In this document: in pieces, positions 42,385 to 52,900 of the stretch
Layout of the letters: the number at the start of each line of letters is the position of its first letter
Numbering within the stretch: position 1 is the first letter of the stretch
NCBI RefSeq assembly: GCF_008001235.1
Contig: NZ_CP040751.1
Span: forward strand, 1,285,001 to 1,349,000
DNA length: 64,000 nucleotides
Direction of reading: 5' to 3'
Source of the DNA: Salidesulfovibrio onnuriiensis
GTDB lineage: Bacteria; Desulfobacterota; Desulfovibrionia; Desulfovibrionales; Desulfovibrionaceae
The notes under the pieces: model-generated
Database searches by the model: none
What the model was told of the DNA's origin: nothing
What the model saw: the letters and a program-made list of their open reading frames with translations, nothing else
Program-made: the position numbers and the translations under genes

Positions 42385-42486
42385 GCGATATTCCCCCGAA
42401 CATTCGCATGGGTATTTGACTCCTATAAGTCTACAGACTATAAGTATCTATCGGTGGCTGATAGTATTGCTAACCTGGAGAAAGTA

Positions 42487-42789
42487 ATGAGTAAAAAACA
42501 TTTTACGTATGTGAACACAGCCGAAGACGGAAAATGCCCATTTTGCGGCGGAATTGTGCCTAAAGGGGTTTCCGTCTGTGAGAACTGCCATGCCGTGCAT
42601 GGAGAAAGAATTGACGGTTCCGGCAGCTTTTTGCTTTTGCCTGTGATGGGTGCGGCTCTATTCGCAGGGGGATGGGTAGGAATCTCTTTGAAGAATGGCT
42701 TCTGGGGCGTAGTGACGGGATTTGCCATACTTATTCCGTGCGCTATCGGGATTATGAAATTCTGTACCTCAAAAGGTTGGTTCCGGTAG
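42487..42789 (+). CDS. Zinc-ribbon membrane protein of unknown function
   Basis: 100 residues from the ATG at 42487, preceded by GGAG at 6 nt; an upstream in-frame start adds 11 residues without a better signal. CPFCGG and CENCHA form an N-terminal zinc ribbon, followed by two membrane helices (SGSFLLLPVMGAALFAGGWVGI and FWGVVTGFAILIPCAIGIM). Function unknown. Confidence 0.65.
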   Translation: MSKKHFTYVNTAEDGKCPFCGGIVPKGVSVCENCHAVHGERIDGSGSFLLLPVMGAALFAGGWVGISLKNGFWGVVTGFAILIPCAIGIMKFCTSKGWFR

Positions 42790-42803
42790 GAAGCTCTGAG
42801 TCC

Positions 42804-43838
42804 TTACGGTGATTTTGTCAGTTTGGGGGCTCTTGATTTCACAGGTTGACTCCCTTCGACCTCTCGAAGTCCGCGTCGAGTTCCCTTTTGTCCTTGCCTT
42901 GCCAAGCCGTAATGCCCTTGTGTCATATCAGAGCAGTGGCCGAGCGCGAGCGCTATCAGTTCCTTGTCGAGTCGAGCCTTTTTCAGATCGGCGGCAAACT
43001 GTTGCCTGAAGCTGTATTGGGACAGCTTGTCCGCCCAAGTTTTTCCCAGACCTTTGGTTACAGCCCGTCGGAACGCCTCGCGGATGGCTCGTTGGCTTGC
43101 GGCTGCCCGGAGCTCGACCGCCCCTCCTGCCTGTTCCACTATTGTGAATAAGACCTGCTCCATTGGAGTGGACGGATCGAAAGTCATCGTCCTGACTTTC
43201 TGGCCGTAACCGCTATTCGTTTTCGAGCCGAAGATGGTGGCAATGAGCACGCCTTCGGCTATCCTTAATTGAACTCCCTTCGAAAATTCGTCCGGCCTGC
43301 ATCCGGTAACCGCCAAAGTTGCAACAAGCGGGCGGTGCTGTTTTGCGAGGGTCGCATATACCCGCTCCTGCCAATCTGGATAGGCCCGGTTGAGCCGTCC
43401 GAGATATTGTCGTTTCCCTTTGCGAGGCTTCGAATTGAACGGGACATCGTGTGCCGCGTCGAGATTGTTTCGGTATCGTGTCCGGGCGTAGTCAGCCTTT
43501 TGTTCGGCCAGTTTTTGGCAGTCGCGGCGTACAATCTTTTTCAGATGGGCTACTTGATCATCGGCAGCAGTTTGGCCATGTCGGTCCAGCGCTTTGATCT
43601 CTTCAAGGGTCATTTCGATGCGGCAGGCAAGGCCGTGTTGGTAGCCCCCCTTGAGGACGTAGTATCTGCCTTGGCTGATGGGGGCGGAGTTGTGGGCGCA
43701 GGTTTCGGCATATTCCTGCGGCGTCAGGTTGGAGTCGTCCAGCATGGCGTAGGCGTTTGCGTAATCTTTCGCCGATCGTTTGGAGAGCCGTTTTGATGCG
43801 ATCCTGATTGCGAGTTGTTTGACCTTCTCTAATTGCAT
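42804..43838 (-). CDS. Tyrosine recombinase (island integrase-like)
   Basis: 344 residues. The catalytic region runs from TGCRPDEF (first Arg) through a Lys-containing hairpin, YSFRQQF (box II, with Ser in place of the usual His), LGHCSDMTQGHYG (His and the Tyr nucleophile near residue 315). The N-terminal half looks like a SAM-like DNA-binding domain. The protein could integrate or excise the island at tRNA-Thr. A remarkable structured repeat lies directly upstream (43924-44048). It is oriented away from the attachment remnant 3.6 kb away. Confidence 0.75.
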   Translation of the reverse strand: MQLEKVKQLAIRIASKRLSKRSAKDYANAYAMLDDSNLTPQEYAETCAHNSAPISQGRYYVLKGGYQHGLACRIEMTLEEIKALDRHGQTAADDQVAHLKKIVRRDCQKLAEQKADYARTRYRNNLDAAHDVPFNSKPRKGKRQYLGRLNRAYPDWQERVYATLAKQHRPLVATLAVTGCRPDEFSKGVQLRIAEGVLIATIFGSKTNSGYGQKVRTMTFDPSTPMEQVLFTIVEQAGGAVELRAAASQRAIREAFRRAVTKGLGKTWADKLSQYSFRQQFAADLKKARLDKELIALALGHCSDMTQGHYGLARQGQKGTRRGLREVEGSQPVKSRAPKLTKSP

Positions 43839-43923
43839 TGAGACGTCCCAGAAAGATTCTATTGATGTCCATTCACCCCCTCTGCCCGCTGTCGCTGGCA
43901 GCTCCCCTCAAAGGGGAAGGGGC

Positions 43924-44011
43924 GGCTTATGGCTTTCCCGAAGCTTGAATCACGTCACCTTTTCGCAGGCTCAAATCTGTCATGATTCAAGCATCGAAAT
44001 AGCCATAAGCC
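43924..44011. repeat. Nested 88-bp inverted repeat upstream of the recombinase
   Basis: Outer arms GGCTTATGGCT (43924-43934) and AGCCATAAGCC (44001-44011) pair perfectly. Inner arms GCTTGAATCA (43943-43952) and TGATTCAAGC (43983-43992) pair perfectly. The gaps between outer and inner arms are 8 nt on both sides, and the loop is 30 nt. Copies of GATTCAA recur at 44069-44090. This could be a recombinase or excisionase binding region or an attachment/transfer site. Confidence 0.8.
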
Positions 44012-44013
44012 TA

Positions 44014-44048
44014 TATTCGCGGTAGGCATGCTGAGCCTACCGCGAATA
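44014..44048. repeat. 14-bp perfect hairpin beside the nested repeat
   Basis: TATTCGCGGTAGGC at 44014-44027 pairs with 44035-44048, loop 7 nt, followed on the plus strand by seven A. The A/T run is on the wrong side to make this a minus-strand terminator. It directly abuts the 88-bp repeat. Confidence 0.8.
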
Positions 44049-44093
44049 AAAAAACTGCGCGTGATTCATTTGATTCAAGTTCGTTGAGATGAG

Positions 44094-44453
44094 TCAATTT
44101 TCACTCGGTTCTTCGCCGGTCAAGATTTCGGTGATCAATTTGCAGGCTTCCTCAAGTTGATACACGGAGAGGATTCTACCTTCCGCCTCGGCGTTTTTGC
44201 CGCAACGCTGCAGAAGGAGGCCTCTTGCAAATTCGCAATCGTCATCAGAGGGCAGAGGCTCCCCAAGGTGGTAGGATGTACCCGACTTGGAAATAATGGT
44301 GTCTCCCTCTTGAACGTCGCCATGTGGTATTTGGCTGGTGATGCGAGGGCAAGGATTGTCAACGGCTGAGGGGAAGCTTGTGCAGACCCGTGCAGCCAAA
44401 AACGGTTTTTGTGGTTCTGCGTAAAGAACCCGCCAGTGGTGCAAATGTGGCAT
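44094..44453 (-). CDS. Hypothetical protein, island gene
   Basis: 119 residues starting MPHLHHWRVLYAEPQKPF, with GGAGGACGAC before the ATG. No family recognised. It has several prolines and Cys, no signal peptide and no membrane helix. It follows the ribbon-helix-helix-like gene by 9 bp on the same strand, so the two are probably cotranscribed and may be a small regulatory or toxin-antitoxin pair. Confidence 0.5.
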   Translation of the reverse strand: MPHLHHWRVLYAEPQKPFLAARVCTSFPSAVDNPCPRITSQIPHGDVQEGDTIISKSGTSYHLGEPLPSDDDCEFARGLLLQRCGKNAEAEGRILSVYQLEEACKLITEILTGEEPSEN

Positions 44454-44462
44454 GTCGTCCTC

Positions 44463-44669
44463 CTAGAGGGCTGCAGTCAGTTTCGCCTTCACTGTGGAAT
44501 CATCACCCCGCGAGAGATCGTCAAAAAGCATCCCCAGTGCGATTTCGACAAGATCGGATTTCACAACTGGGATTCCCTCCAGCTTGAGCAAGAGATAACG
44601 CTTCTCAAGCCGATCAATGGTCTTTTGAGTCAGGTAGAAACCCGCTTTGCTCTTTTTCTTTATGGTCAT
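44463..44669 (-). CDS. Small DNA-binding protein, ribbon-helix-helix-like
   Basis: 68 residues from the ATG at 44669, which has GGAG 6 nt upstream. AGFYLTQKTIDRLEKRYLLLKLEG then VVKSDLVEIALGMLFDDL gives a short strand followed by two helices, as in CopG/RHH repressors and plasmid antitoxins. Probably an autoregulator of the operon with the 119-residue gene. Confidence 0.6.
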   Translation of the reverse strand: MTIKKKSKAGFYLTQKTIDRLEKRYLLLKLEGIPVVKSDLVEIALGMLFDDLSRGDDSTVKAKLTAAL

Positions 44670-44897
44670 ATTGGTCTCCATTCTTCTATTCTTCTGTAGT
44701 AGAATATGGCTATAGAGAGAATTTGTCAAAGGAGACCAGGGGAAAGGGCTCAGAGTTGAATTGCTACCTGTTTAAGTGCTGCAATTTGTCTTTAAGTGGC
44801 CATTGATGTCTTTCCATGGTCTCAACGTGTTGCCCTTGGTGGGGGGAGGTGGTAGTCATTTTTGCCTGTATAGGAAAATGATTTTTGAGTCGGACTC

Positions 44898-45108
44898 GAG
44901 AAGTGGGTTTACTTTGTTGGGCCACTGAGCAGTACTTTTAAGGTGAACAGTTTAACGAGTTACGCTGTTTAGTGGGCCAAGCCCGAGGGCTACGCGGGTT
45001 TTGAACTCAGCGGAAAATACTTCTTCTCTTCTTAGGCATCAAAAGCTTCCTTTGGGCTTTTTACGTCCTCCTTAAGCCATGATCCAGTTTCTTAAACCCA
45101 CTTCTGTG
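44898..45108 (-). mobile_element. Internally deleted IS3-family relative (MITE-like, ~210 bp)
   Basis: The left end (AGAAGTGGGTTTACTTTG...) matches the reverse complement of the right end of the IS at 55658-56952 over roughly 95 bp. The right end (AAGCTTCCTTTGGGC ... AAACCCACTTCTG) matches the reverse complement of that element's left end over about 70 bp. Both transposase genes are missing. It is therefore a non-autonomous derivative in inverted orientation. The flanking stretches 44670-44897 and 45109-45165 hold nothing else recognisable. Confidence 0.8.
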
Positions 45109-45165
45109 AATAGATAATTCATTTGGTATCAATATGTAACCATTGATTTGAAGTGACAGTGAAGC

Positions 45166-45588
45166 ATGAATTATTGGGGAAAGTCATACTCTGATGGTCG
45201 TTGGCACGAATTGAGGAATCATTGCCTTGATGTTGCTGCAACGTTTGAAGCCTTTCTGACAGCGAATCCGTTGTTGGTGAATACGATTGAAACCCTATCG
45301 CCTTGTGCGAGGATGGATATTCAGCGCTTGTTGGTATTTTTTGCAAGTGTCCATGATATCGGTAAGTTTTCGCTTTCTTTTCAAAATCTTGTGCCGGAGC
45401 TTGCTCGGAAATTGGGGCACGATTCATCCACTAGGTATGAACATCACACAGTGCTGGGCCTGAACGTCTGGCCGACGCTTCCCGCTGTTCAAGAGAGTGC
45501 TTTGCTCAACTCGTATGTTTGTTCGCTGTCCTTTTTCTCGCCGCTCTGGTCAGTGCCGGTTTCTCCCTGCTGGTTGTCGCCGGGCTGA
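45166..45588 (+). pseudogene. cas3: Cas3 HD-domain fragment
   Basis: The first ~117 residues match the N-terminus of type I CRISPR Cas3 (Cas3''): WGKSYSDGRWHELRNHCLDVAATFEAFL, then VHDIGKFSLSFQNL with the HD pair, then YEHHTVLG. After about 45516 the reading frame runs 24 codons into displaced cdiA sequence in antisense and stops. The helicase domain is absent. No other cas gene or CRISPR array is visible in the window, so this is a remnant, not a working system. Confidence 0.8.
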
Positions 45589-46292
45589 TCGTCACCGGTC
45601 CCCTGCTCTTCACCCGGTTCTTGTTCCTTGCCATCACCTTTGTCGGTTCCGCCAAAGCCGACAGAACCAGACACAGCGGCATTGAAGCTTTCGCTGGTGT
45701 CGGAATCGTGGATGTCCTTGTAGGTCAGGGTCTCGGTGTTCAGGACCAGGTTGTCATTCTCGGCGGCGATGATGGCACCTTCCACATGGGTGTTCTTGCC
45801 CGTGTAGATGTCCACCTTTTCCTTGCCGATGATGGAGGTCTGCTGATCGACCCATTTGGATTCGGACTTGTTCTCACCGTAGCCGACGTTGGCGCTAACG
45901 TTCACGCCCATGCCGACAGTGGCGGAGCCGCCAACACTGTAATTGTTACCCTTGGCAGAGGCAGTATCCTGCACGCTGCGCACGACAAGGTTTTCGCCCA
46001 CATTCATGGCGACTTCCTTGCCGCTGAGATTGGCTCCCTCAATGGTGGTGTCCTTGCCGGATTCCACGGTCAGGATTTCGCCTGCGGTCACTTCGCCGTT
46101 GTCGTTGGTCTCGGCCTCGGAGTCGTTCTCCGAGCCGCCAAGTGAGGCAGAAACCGTGACGCCTGCGGACATACCTCCCGCGCCGATGGAACCGCCGATG
46201 CCGCCCCTGGCATCCTCGTTGGTGGTGCTGGAGGATGATTCGTAGGTGTTCTTGGCTGAATAAATGTTGACGTCTTCACCGGCCTTGAGGGT
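45517..46292 (-). pseudogene. Displaced duplicate of cdiA segment
   Basis: About 776 bp repeat the cdiA region 48312-49087 at high identity (only scattered base changes; one visible is EPGEEQ for EPGEGQ). It encodes an internal stretch of the adhesin repeat region with no signal, start or toxin tip. It stops abruptly after KKDSEQT, at the junction with the cas3 fragment. The remaining bases to 46466 contain nothing else I can name. Confidence 0.85.
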
Positions 46293-46465
46293 GATATTTC
46301 GTCCGGCTGGCCGGGGTAAAAGGCGTACAGGGCTATAGCGGAAAGAATTAGGATGGAACGATCTCGTAAGCAGGAATTCAGAAAGATGTTGCTCGCGTTC
46401 TCAATGGGAGGAGAATTGGCATGAATCACTTCATGTGTCCGATTTGATGTAAACTGCAGCACAAA

Positions 46466-46490
46466 ATAAAACGGCCCGCCGAAGCGGGTC
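46466..46490 (-). terminator. Terminator of the cdi operon
   Basis: On the minus strand CCCGC-TTCG-GCGGG (with an outer G-C pair) forms a tetraloop hairpin followed by GTTTTATTTT, about 40 bp after the immunity-gene stop. Confidence 0.75.
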
Positions 46491-46529
46491 GCCTGTATAT
46501 TCGTCTGGGGAATTAAGTTTGGTGTCCAT

Positions 46530-46910
46530 CTATTTCAATTCAAATACTGGGACAAAGATAAAATAAGGCTCGAAGCCTCTTGGGTGCCTATACGTACTTA
46601 TATATTCGATTGTTTTCGCAATGCTTCTAGATATATAATTGTTAAATGATTCGTTTGTATTCACCTCACAATACCAATTATCATGAGCTGGCTCAGGCTC
46701 ATGGTCTAATAGTTCGTAGACATCGCCACCAGCTATAGCTATTCCATTATTTTTACATTCATTGGCGACAAATAAAGCATCCTCTCGACTTAAGAGCCAA
46801 TTGTTAATCCCATACTCATGAATAGGTATTCCGCGCTTGAGGAGGTTTATATAAATATCTGGCCAAGTTGTGTCATATTTTTCAGAGAAGAATGACATAG
46901 GCTCCCCCAT
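46530..46910 (-). CDS. cdiI: CDI immunity protein candidate
   Basis: 126 residues (MGEPMSFFSEK...). Its ATG overlaps the cdiA stop as TAATG; a second ATG at 46898 has GGGGGAG just before it. A small cytosolic acidic protein with an AGGDVYELLD core, consistent with an Imm-type fold (possibly Imm40-like, low certainty). Position directly after the toxin tip is the hallmark of CDI immunity genes, which protect the producer and siblings by binding the matching toxin. Confidence 0.75.
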   Translation of the reverse strand: MGEPMSFFSEKYDTTWPDIYINLLKRGIPIHEYGINNWLLSREDALFVANECKNNGIAIAGGDVYELLDHEPEPAHDNWYCEVNTNESFNNYISRSIAKTIEYISTYRHPRGFEPYFIFVPVFELK

Positions 46911-49900
46911 TATTTATTCCATTCTTTTATTTGTCTAAACAGTCTGTGGTTAATATTACCATTTGCTTCTTTCATGAATTCAAAAACACCCTTTTTGCCA
47001 AGATACTCTCCTGGAATTTCAAGCTGCAATCTTTCAATTCCATCTCCTCCTTTTATTTTTCTAACTATCCCCATATCTTGATGGTTCTTAACTATTTCCG
47101 GGAATTGATGAAATGGATCTCTGTGTACAAATGCGTTCATTTGGTTTTGCACTTTTGAAGTGTATTGAGTACCCGCAAAAAAGTCACCAGCATTGGAGAC
47201 TACATCATCGCCATATTTTTTTGCAAGTTCAAAGACGTATCTCTTGCTATTATGGACAAGCCCTTCAGCAATCTCTTTGCCAAGCTTATACGAAGCCTTA
47301 GTCATTTTACTAAGCTTAGACCCGGCCTTGAAGACTCCAACTCCTCCTGTATAGGCTGCAGCGCCAACCTCTACAGCGTCAGGAACCAAACCGCCAAGGG
47401 TAAAATAAGCTCCATAGTAATCCTTATCTTCAAGCTGTTTTTGATAAAGATTCCACTTCTCTTCCACCCGCTTGACCAAGGCTTCCCCTACTTTCAGAGG
47501 ATGCGTAATCGCATAGGCGACGGAATCTCCTACAGCAAGTGCGGTCTTATTTGCTCTTTCCCATTGATCTTTGCATCCTTTGTAACCTGTTTGCTCATAA
47601 ACAATTGCTCCAGAGAGATCATAAATAGTATCTGTGATATCCTTTGATGTGTCAGAAAAACTAGACATTATTCCCATATAAAGTCCACCAAGAGACATCC
47701 CTACTACATTTGCATCTTCTTGATAAACGATATTATCTCCTTCTATAGAAATGCTTGCATATGATTTTTCTAACGACATATTATGTAGAACAGCTTGGTA
47801 TTCTTCAGGGCTTACCTCTTCACCATTTCTTTCTCTTTCTTTCAGTTTATCCAACTCAAGAAAAATATTGACGGCCTCGGCTGTTTCAGCTGACTTCATG
47901 ATGGCTTCATCTTTCTTGATGCCTTCATTCATCAAGCGCTGAATCATTTCAGTCTGATTTTCAAGCTGGTCGCGTTCTTTCTTGGCGTTTTCAGGAAGAG
48001 CCTCTTTGATTTTATCAACGATTTTTTCAAACTGTTCGACCAACTTTTCAGCATTTTCCTGCAGCGCTTTGCCGCCGCTGGCAATATCCTTAATAGTCGC
48101 CGGGTCAACATAGACCTTGACCACGGTCTCGCTATCTTTGGTGATCTCCTGTGCCTTGGCGAGGTCGCGGTTCAGGCCTTCCAGTCCGGCGTCCGGGTCG
48201 GAGCGGATGATGATGGTGCCCTTGCCGATGGTGGCGCGGTTGATCTGCTCCTTATCCTTGCTGGAGTAATCGCCCGAGGCGGTGCCGGGGATGGTGCTGT
48301 CGTCTTTCTTGGTTTGTTCGCTGTCCTTTTTCTCGCCGCTTTGGTCAGTACCGGTTTCTCCCTGCTGGTTGTCGCCGGGCTGATCGTCACCGGTTCCCTG
48401 GCCTTCACCCGGTTCCTGTTCCTTGCCATCACCTTTGTCGGTTCCGCCAAAGCCGACAGAACCAGACACAGCGGCATTGAAGCTTTCGCTGGTGTCGGAA
48501 TCGTGGATGTCCTTGTAGGTCAGGGTCTCGGTGTTCAGGACCAGATTGTCGTTTTCGGCGGCGATGATGGCACCTTCCACATGGGTGTTCTTGCCCGTGT
48601 AGATGTCTACCTTTTCCTTGCCGATGATGGAGGTCTGCTGATCGACCCATTTGGATTCGGACTTGTTCTCACCGTAGCCGACGTTGGCGCTAACGTTCAC
48701 GCCCATACCGACAGTGGCGGAGCCGCCAACACTGTAATTGTTACCCTTGGCAGAGGCAGTATCCTGCACGCTGCGCACAACAAGGTTTTCGCCCACATTC
48801 ATGGCGACTTCCTTGCCGCTGAGATTGGCTCCCTCAATGGTGGTGTCCTTGCCGGATTCCACGGTCAGGATTTCGCCTGCGGTCACTTCGCCGTTGTCGT
48901 TGGTCTCGGCCTCGGAGTCGTTCTCCGAACCGCCAAGTGAGGCAGAAACCGTGACGCCTGCGGACATGCCTCCCGCGCCGATGGAACCGCCGATGCCGCC
49001 CCTGGCATCCACGTTGGTGGTGCTGGAGGATGATTCGTAGGTGTTCTTGGCCGAATTGATGTTGACGTCTTCACGGGCCTTGATGGTCACATCCTCATTG
49101 GCGACGATGCGGCCGCCGTCCACGGTGATGTCCTTATCCGCCTCGATGGTGACGTTGCGGCCCGCCGAGGTGTTGGAGCCCACGGCGGTCTTTGATTCGC
49201 TGCTTTCCTTGCTTTCCGTGTAGGAAGCACCGCCCGTGATGGATGCGGAAACCGTAGTGCCCACGGCAGAGGAAACATCACCATAGGCCTTCATGGCCGC
49301 GCTGGCGGCGGTAGCGGCCTTGGCTGCGCTGTTGCCCTTGCCTGCGGTCATGGTCTTGGGCAGGCCCGCCACAGTACGCAGGGCGCCGGTAACGTTCTGC
49401 TTGGCGGCAGCCTTGACCCCGACTTCGATCTCCTTGACGTAGGAGTCATGCTTCTCGATGTCGTGTGCGGCCTCGGTCTTGACGTCTCCGCCCGCTTTCA
49501 GGGCCACGTCCTGCCCGGCCTCGATGTCGGACGAAACCTGGTTCACGTTCTGCCCGGCGGTGATCGTAACGTCTTCACCTGCGGAGAGCGTGGACTTGGC
49601 ATTGTAGGAGCCGGAAAACTCCTCTTTCTTTTCCGTGGCCTTGAGCCCGGAGCTGACGCTGATCTCGTCTTCGGTGAACTTGAAGCCGATACCGAGTCCG
49701 GCCTGCTTTTCAAACTTCTTGGTCTTCTTTTCATTGCGGCCGGAAAGCACGTTGGCGTCGCGGCCCGCATTGATGATGATATTGCCACCCGCGGACAGGT
49801 CGGAACCGACCACCACGGCGTCGTTCTGCGCGGTGACGGTGATGTCCTTGTCGGAAACAACGCTGGAGCCGATGCTGTCCGACTCGTCGTTGCTTTCCAT

Positions 49901-52900
49901 CTTCTCCTTCATGCGGGCGTAGTCCAGACGTCCGTCGCTGGCGAACAAGCCGACTTTCTTGCTTTCCTTCTTCTCGTAGGAGCTGGATTCGTTCTGAGCG
50001 GCAACGATATTGACGTTGCCTTCCTCGCTGGTAAGCGTGACTGCTTCCTGACCGTAGATATTGCTGGCCGAAATATTCAGGTCCTGCTTGGCGGTGGCGG
50101 TGACCGAACCTGCGGACTCGATGTCGCTGCCCACCTGGGTGGTGCTGCTGGTGCGTTTGGTCTCGGACTTGGAGCTGAACATGCCGGACTTGCTGCTCTG
50201 GGAATGACTGAAAGCCTCTTCCTCAGCCGAGGCGATAATGATCTCGCCCGTGGCCTGCATGTCCAAATCGCCTTCGGTACTCACGCGGCTGCCGATGACC
50301 GCCAGATCGCCTTCGGCCCTGGTGTCGGAGCCTGCCTTGATATTGGTATTGCCGCCGGATGTAATGACGGAGGCAACGTTGGAACTCTCCCGCTGCTCGA
50401 ATGTGGAGGACTTCGAACCGCCGAACATGCCGCCTGCGTCGTCCGCATGGCTGTAGAGATCGACTTCATTGGTTGCGGAGGTGATGGAGACGTTTTCTTC
50501 GGCTTGCAGATTCACGTCGCCCTGGGCCGCGACTCCGCTGCCGTGGACGATGATGTCCTGCTCAGCCTTGAGTTCCAGATTCCCAGCCACATCGATGGTG
50601 CTGCCCTGGCTTGTGCTGATGTTGGTTCGGGAGCTGAAATTGTCACCGTTCATGGAGGCCTTGGTGTGGGTTTCCACTGTAGAAACGGCCACATTGCGAC
50701 CTGCCTGGATAGAAGCGCCGCTGTCGGACTTCACTCCGGAACCGCTCATCTCGACATCTCGACCAGCCACAATATTCAGGGAGTTTGTCGCTTCAACACT
50801 GCCTTTACTGGCAATGATGCGCGAGGATGTCTCCTGAAGCTGGGAATCGTACATGTCCGCAGTGAGGACCACATCGTTTTCGGCCTTGAGTGCAACGTCA
50901 GCACCCTTGATGAAGCCGCCCGTATTGGTGATGGTGTCGGTGGCGGTCAGGGCAACTTCCTGGGCCTGAATCGTGCCCCTGTGGTTGAATATGTTTTCCG
51001 CGTTGATGACGGTATTGCCTTCAGCCAGTATCAGACCCGAGTTGGAAACATTGGCGGCGTTGATCTCAACATTTTTGCCCGCAATGACCGCCCCGCCCTG
51101 GGCAATCCTGCCGACGCTGCCCTGGCCGAGGTAGACTTTGGGGACGAGAACCTTCTGACCCTGGACCTCTTCCTCCACCAGCCAGACAATGTCCTTGTCC
51201 AGATCTATTATCTGCTCCTTGGACAGTGCAATGCCCAGGCTGAGGCCCAAGCTTTCCTTGGCGGCCAAAGCGTTCTCCATCAAATGCTTGACCTGCTCGG
51301 CATCGCTCTTGATGGAATCTTCAAGAAACCGTCGCCCCGTCCCATCCAGGACCTTTTTTTTCACTTCCTGAACTGTCAGGTAAGGATCAAGGAGCAGCTT
51401 TTCCGTCAACCCCTCCTCAGTAGTCCCAATTTGTTCCAGAAGGAATTCCCCGCCGATATACCCAGAGAGGTTTGTCAGAGCCGGGTTTGTTTCAATCAAA
51501 TACGGATGGTCCGGAGCCGTATTGACGACAGTGAGCCCCGCTGGGAATTCCTTGGTGACGTCTGCAACTTTTTGCTGCTGGGCGGCGGTGTCAGGAGCCT
51601 GAAGGACGCCATTGCGTTCCACGATGCCGTTATCAACATGCGCCGCATTGATCGTCACCTTGTTGCCCGCATCAATACTGCCGTAGACATGGTCTATAGC
51701 CTTGAGATGGGGAATGGTGCCACCCCCCTTGTATTCGATGTTCGGGGAACGGTGAGAATGGAATGCAGCACGGCCCCAGGTCACGAAGGTGCGTTCATAG
51801 ACGTCCTGACCCTCGTTGGTGAACGTATTGGTGTCGATGGTTATGTCGCCGGCGGCGGAGCTGATTGTGCTGACGATATTCTGGACGTCATCTCCTTGAA
51901 TATTGACGTTGCCGCTGGCTGCTATGAGCGAGCCCTTGTCCGCGCCGGTGACGCTGTCGTGGGTCACCCTTTCGGAAAAAATGACACCGTTGGTTTGCCC
52001 GTGGGCAGCGATAAAATATTTGTAACCTTGCGCAATTATTTGTTTATATATGGATATGTAATATTTATCTGTTGAATTCAGGAAATTGGGATTTTCAACG
52101 CATTTCTGCTCTAACTCCGCGAAATGCGCGCTGAGGTCTTCGCTGGAAATGACGTTCACGGAGGGATCGAGCTTAATGTAGGAGTTGGACATGGGGTATG
52201 CAGTCCATCCCGAAGGACCTGCATAGGAGCGTCCAACGTAATGCTGGAAAAGTACATACGTTTTCCAGTTGTCGTCACCGCCCTGGTAAACCCCATCAAG
52301 ACGGGACAGCTCGGTTGCTCCTTCCACCAGTTGGAAATCGAGGTTGTTGTTTTTCAGATCGTGCGCGCGGATGGCCAGGCTGCTTTCCAGGGATTCGATG
52401 GTTGCTGAATCGTTCTGGAGCTTGGTCATCTTTTGGCCGGCGGAAGCGCCTTCCAAGGTCATGTCGCCTTTGGTGAGGATAGCGCCGCGATTGTTGTGCA
52501 CGGTTCCGGAGACATGGAACGCGCCGGTGCCTCCGGAATAGATGGTGCCGGTATTGACCACCTCGTCCGAGGCGATGGCGAAATGGCTGTCGGCTGCAAT
52601 GAGATGCTGGTTGTCAAGCTTGCCGCCGGAAATATTGATCGTACCTGCCTTGACCAGGGCCGCGTCAGCCGGGTCGGACTTGGCGATGAGCACGGTGTCC
52701 TTGGCGGACAGGGTTGCGGTGTTTGCGGCGGTCACCGTGCCGGTGACGTTCACGGACTCCTCTTGGGAGGCTATGGCCAGGTTGCCGCCGGAGCCGACCT
52801 TGTTCTTGATCTCGATCGTACCCTGTGCGGTGATTTGAAGATCTTCGGTGGACTGGGTGATGCCCTCCAGGTTAACGCCCACACCCTTTTCCGTGCCGAT

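Noticed and set aside
44014..44048. Rho-independent terminator of the 44094-44669 genes
   Set aside because: The A/T run is on the wrong side of the stem for minus-strand transcripts.
45166..45588. Functional type I CRISPR-Cas system
   Set aside because: Only the Cas3 HD part is present, no other cas gene and no array of evenly spaced direct repeats was seen anywhere in the window.
49448..52075. Plus-strand open frame of 875 codons opposite cdiA
   Set aside because: Antisense of the repetitive beta-helix region; repeats explain its openness and the translation has no signal or motif.
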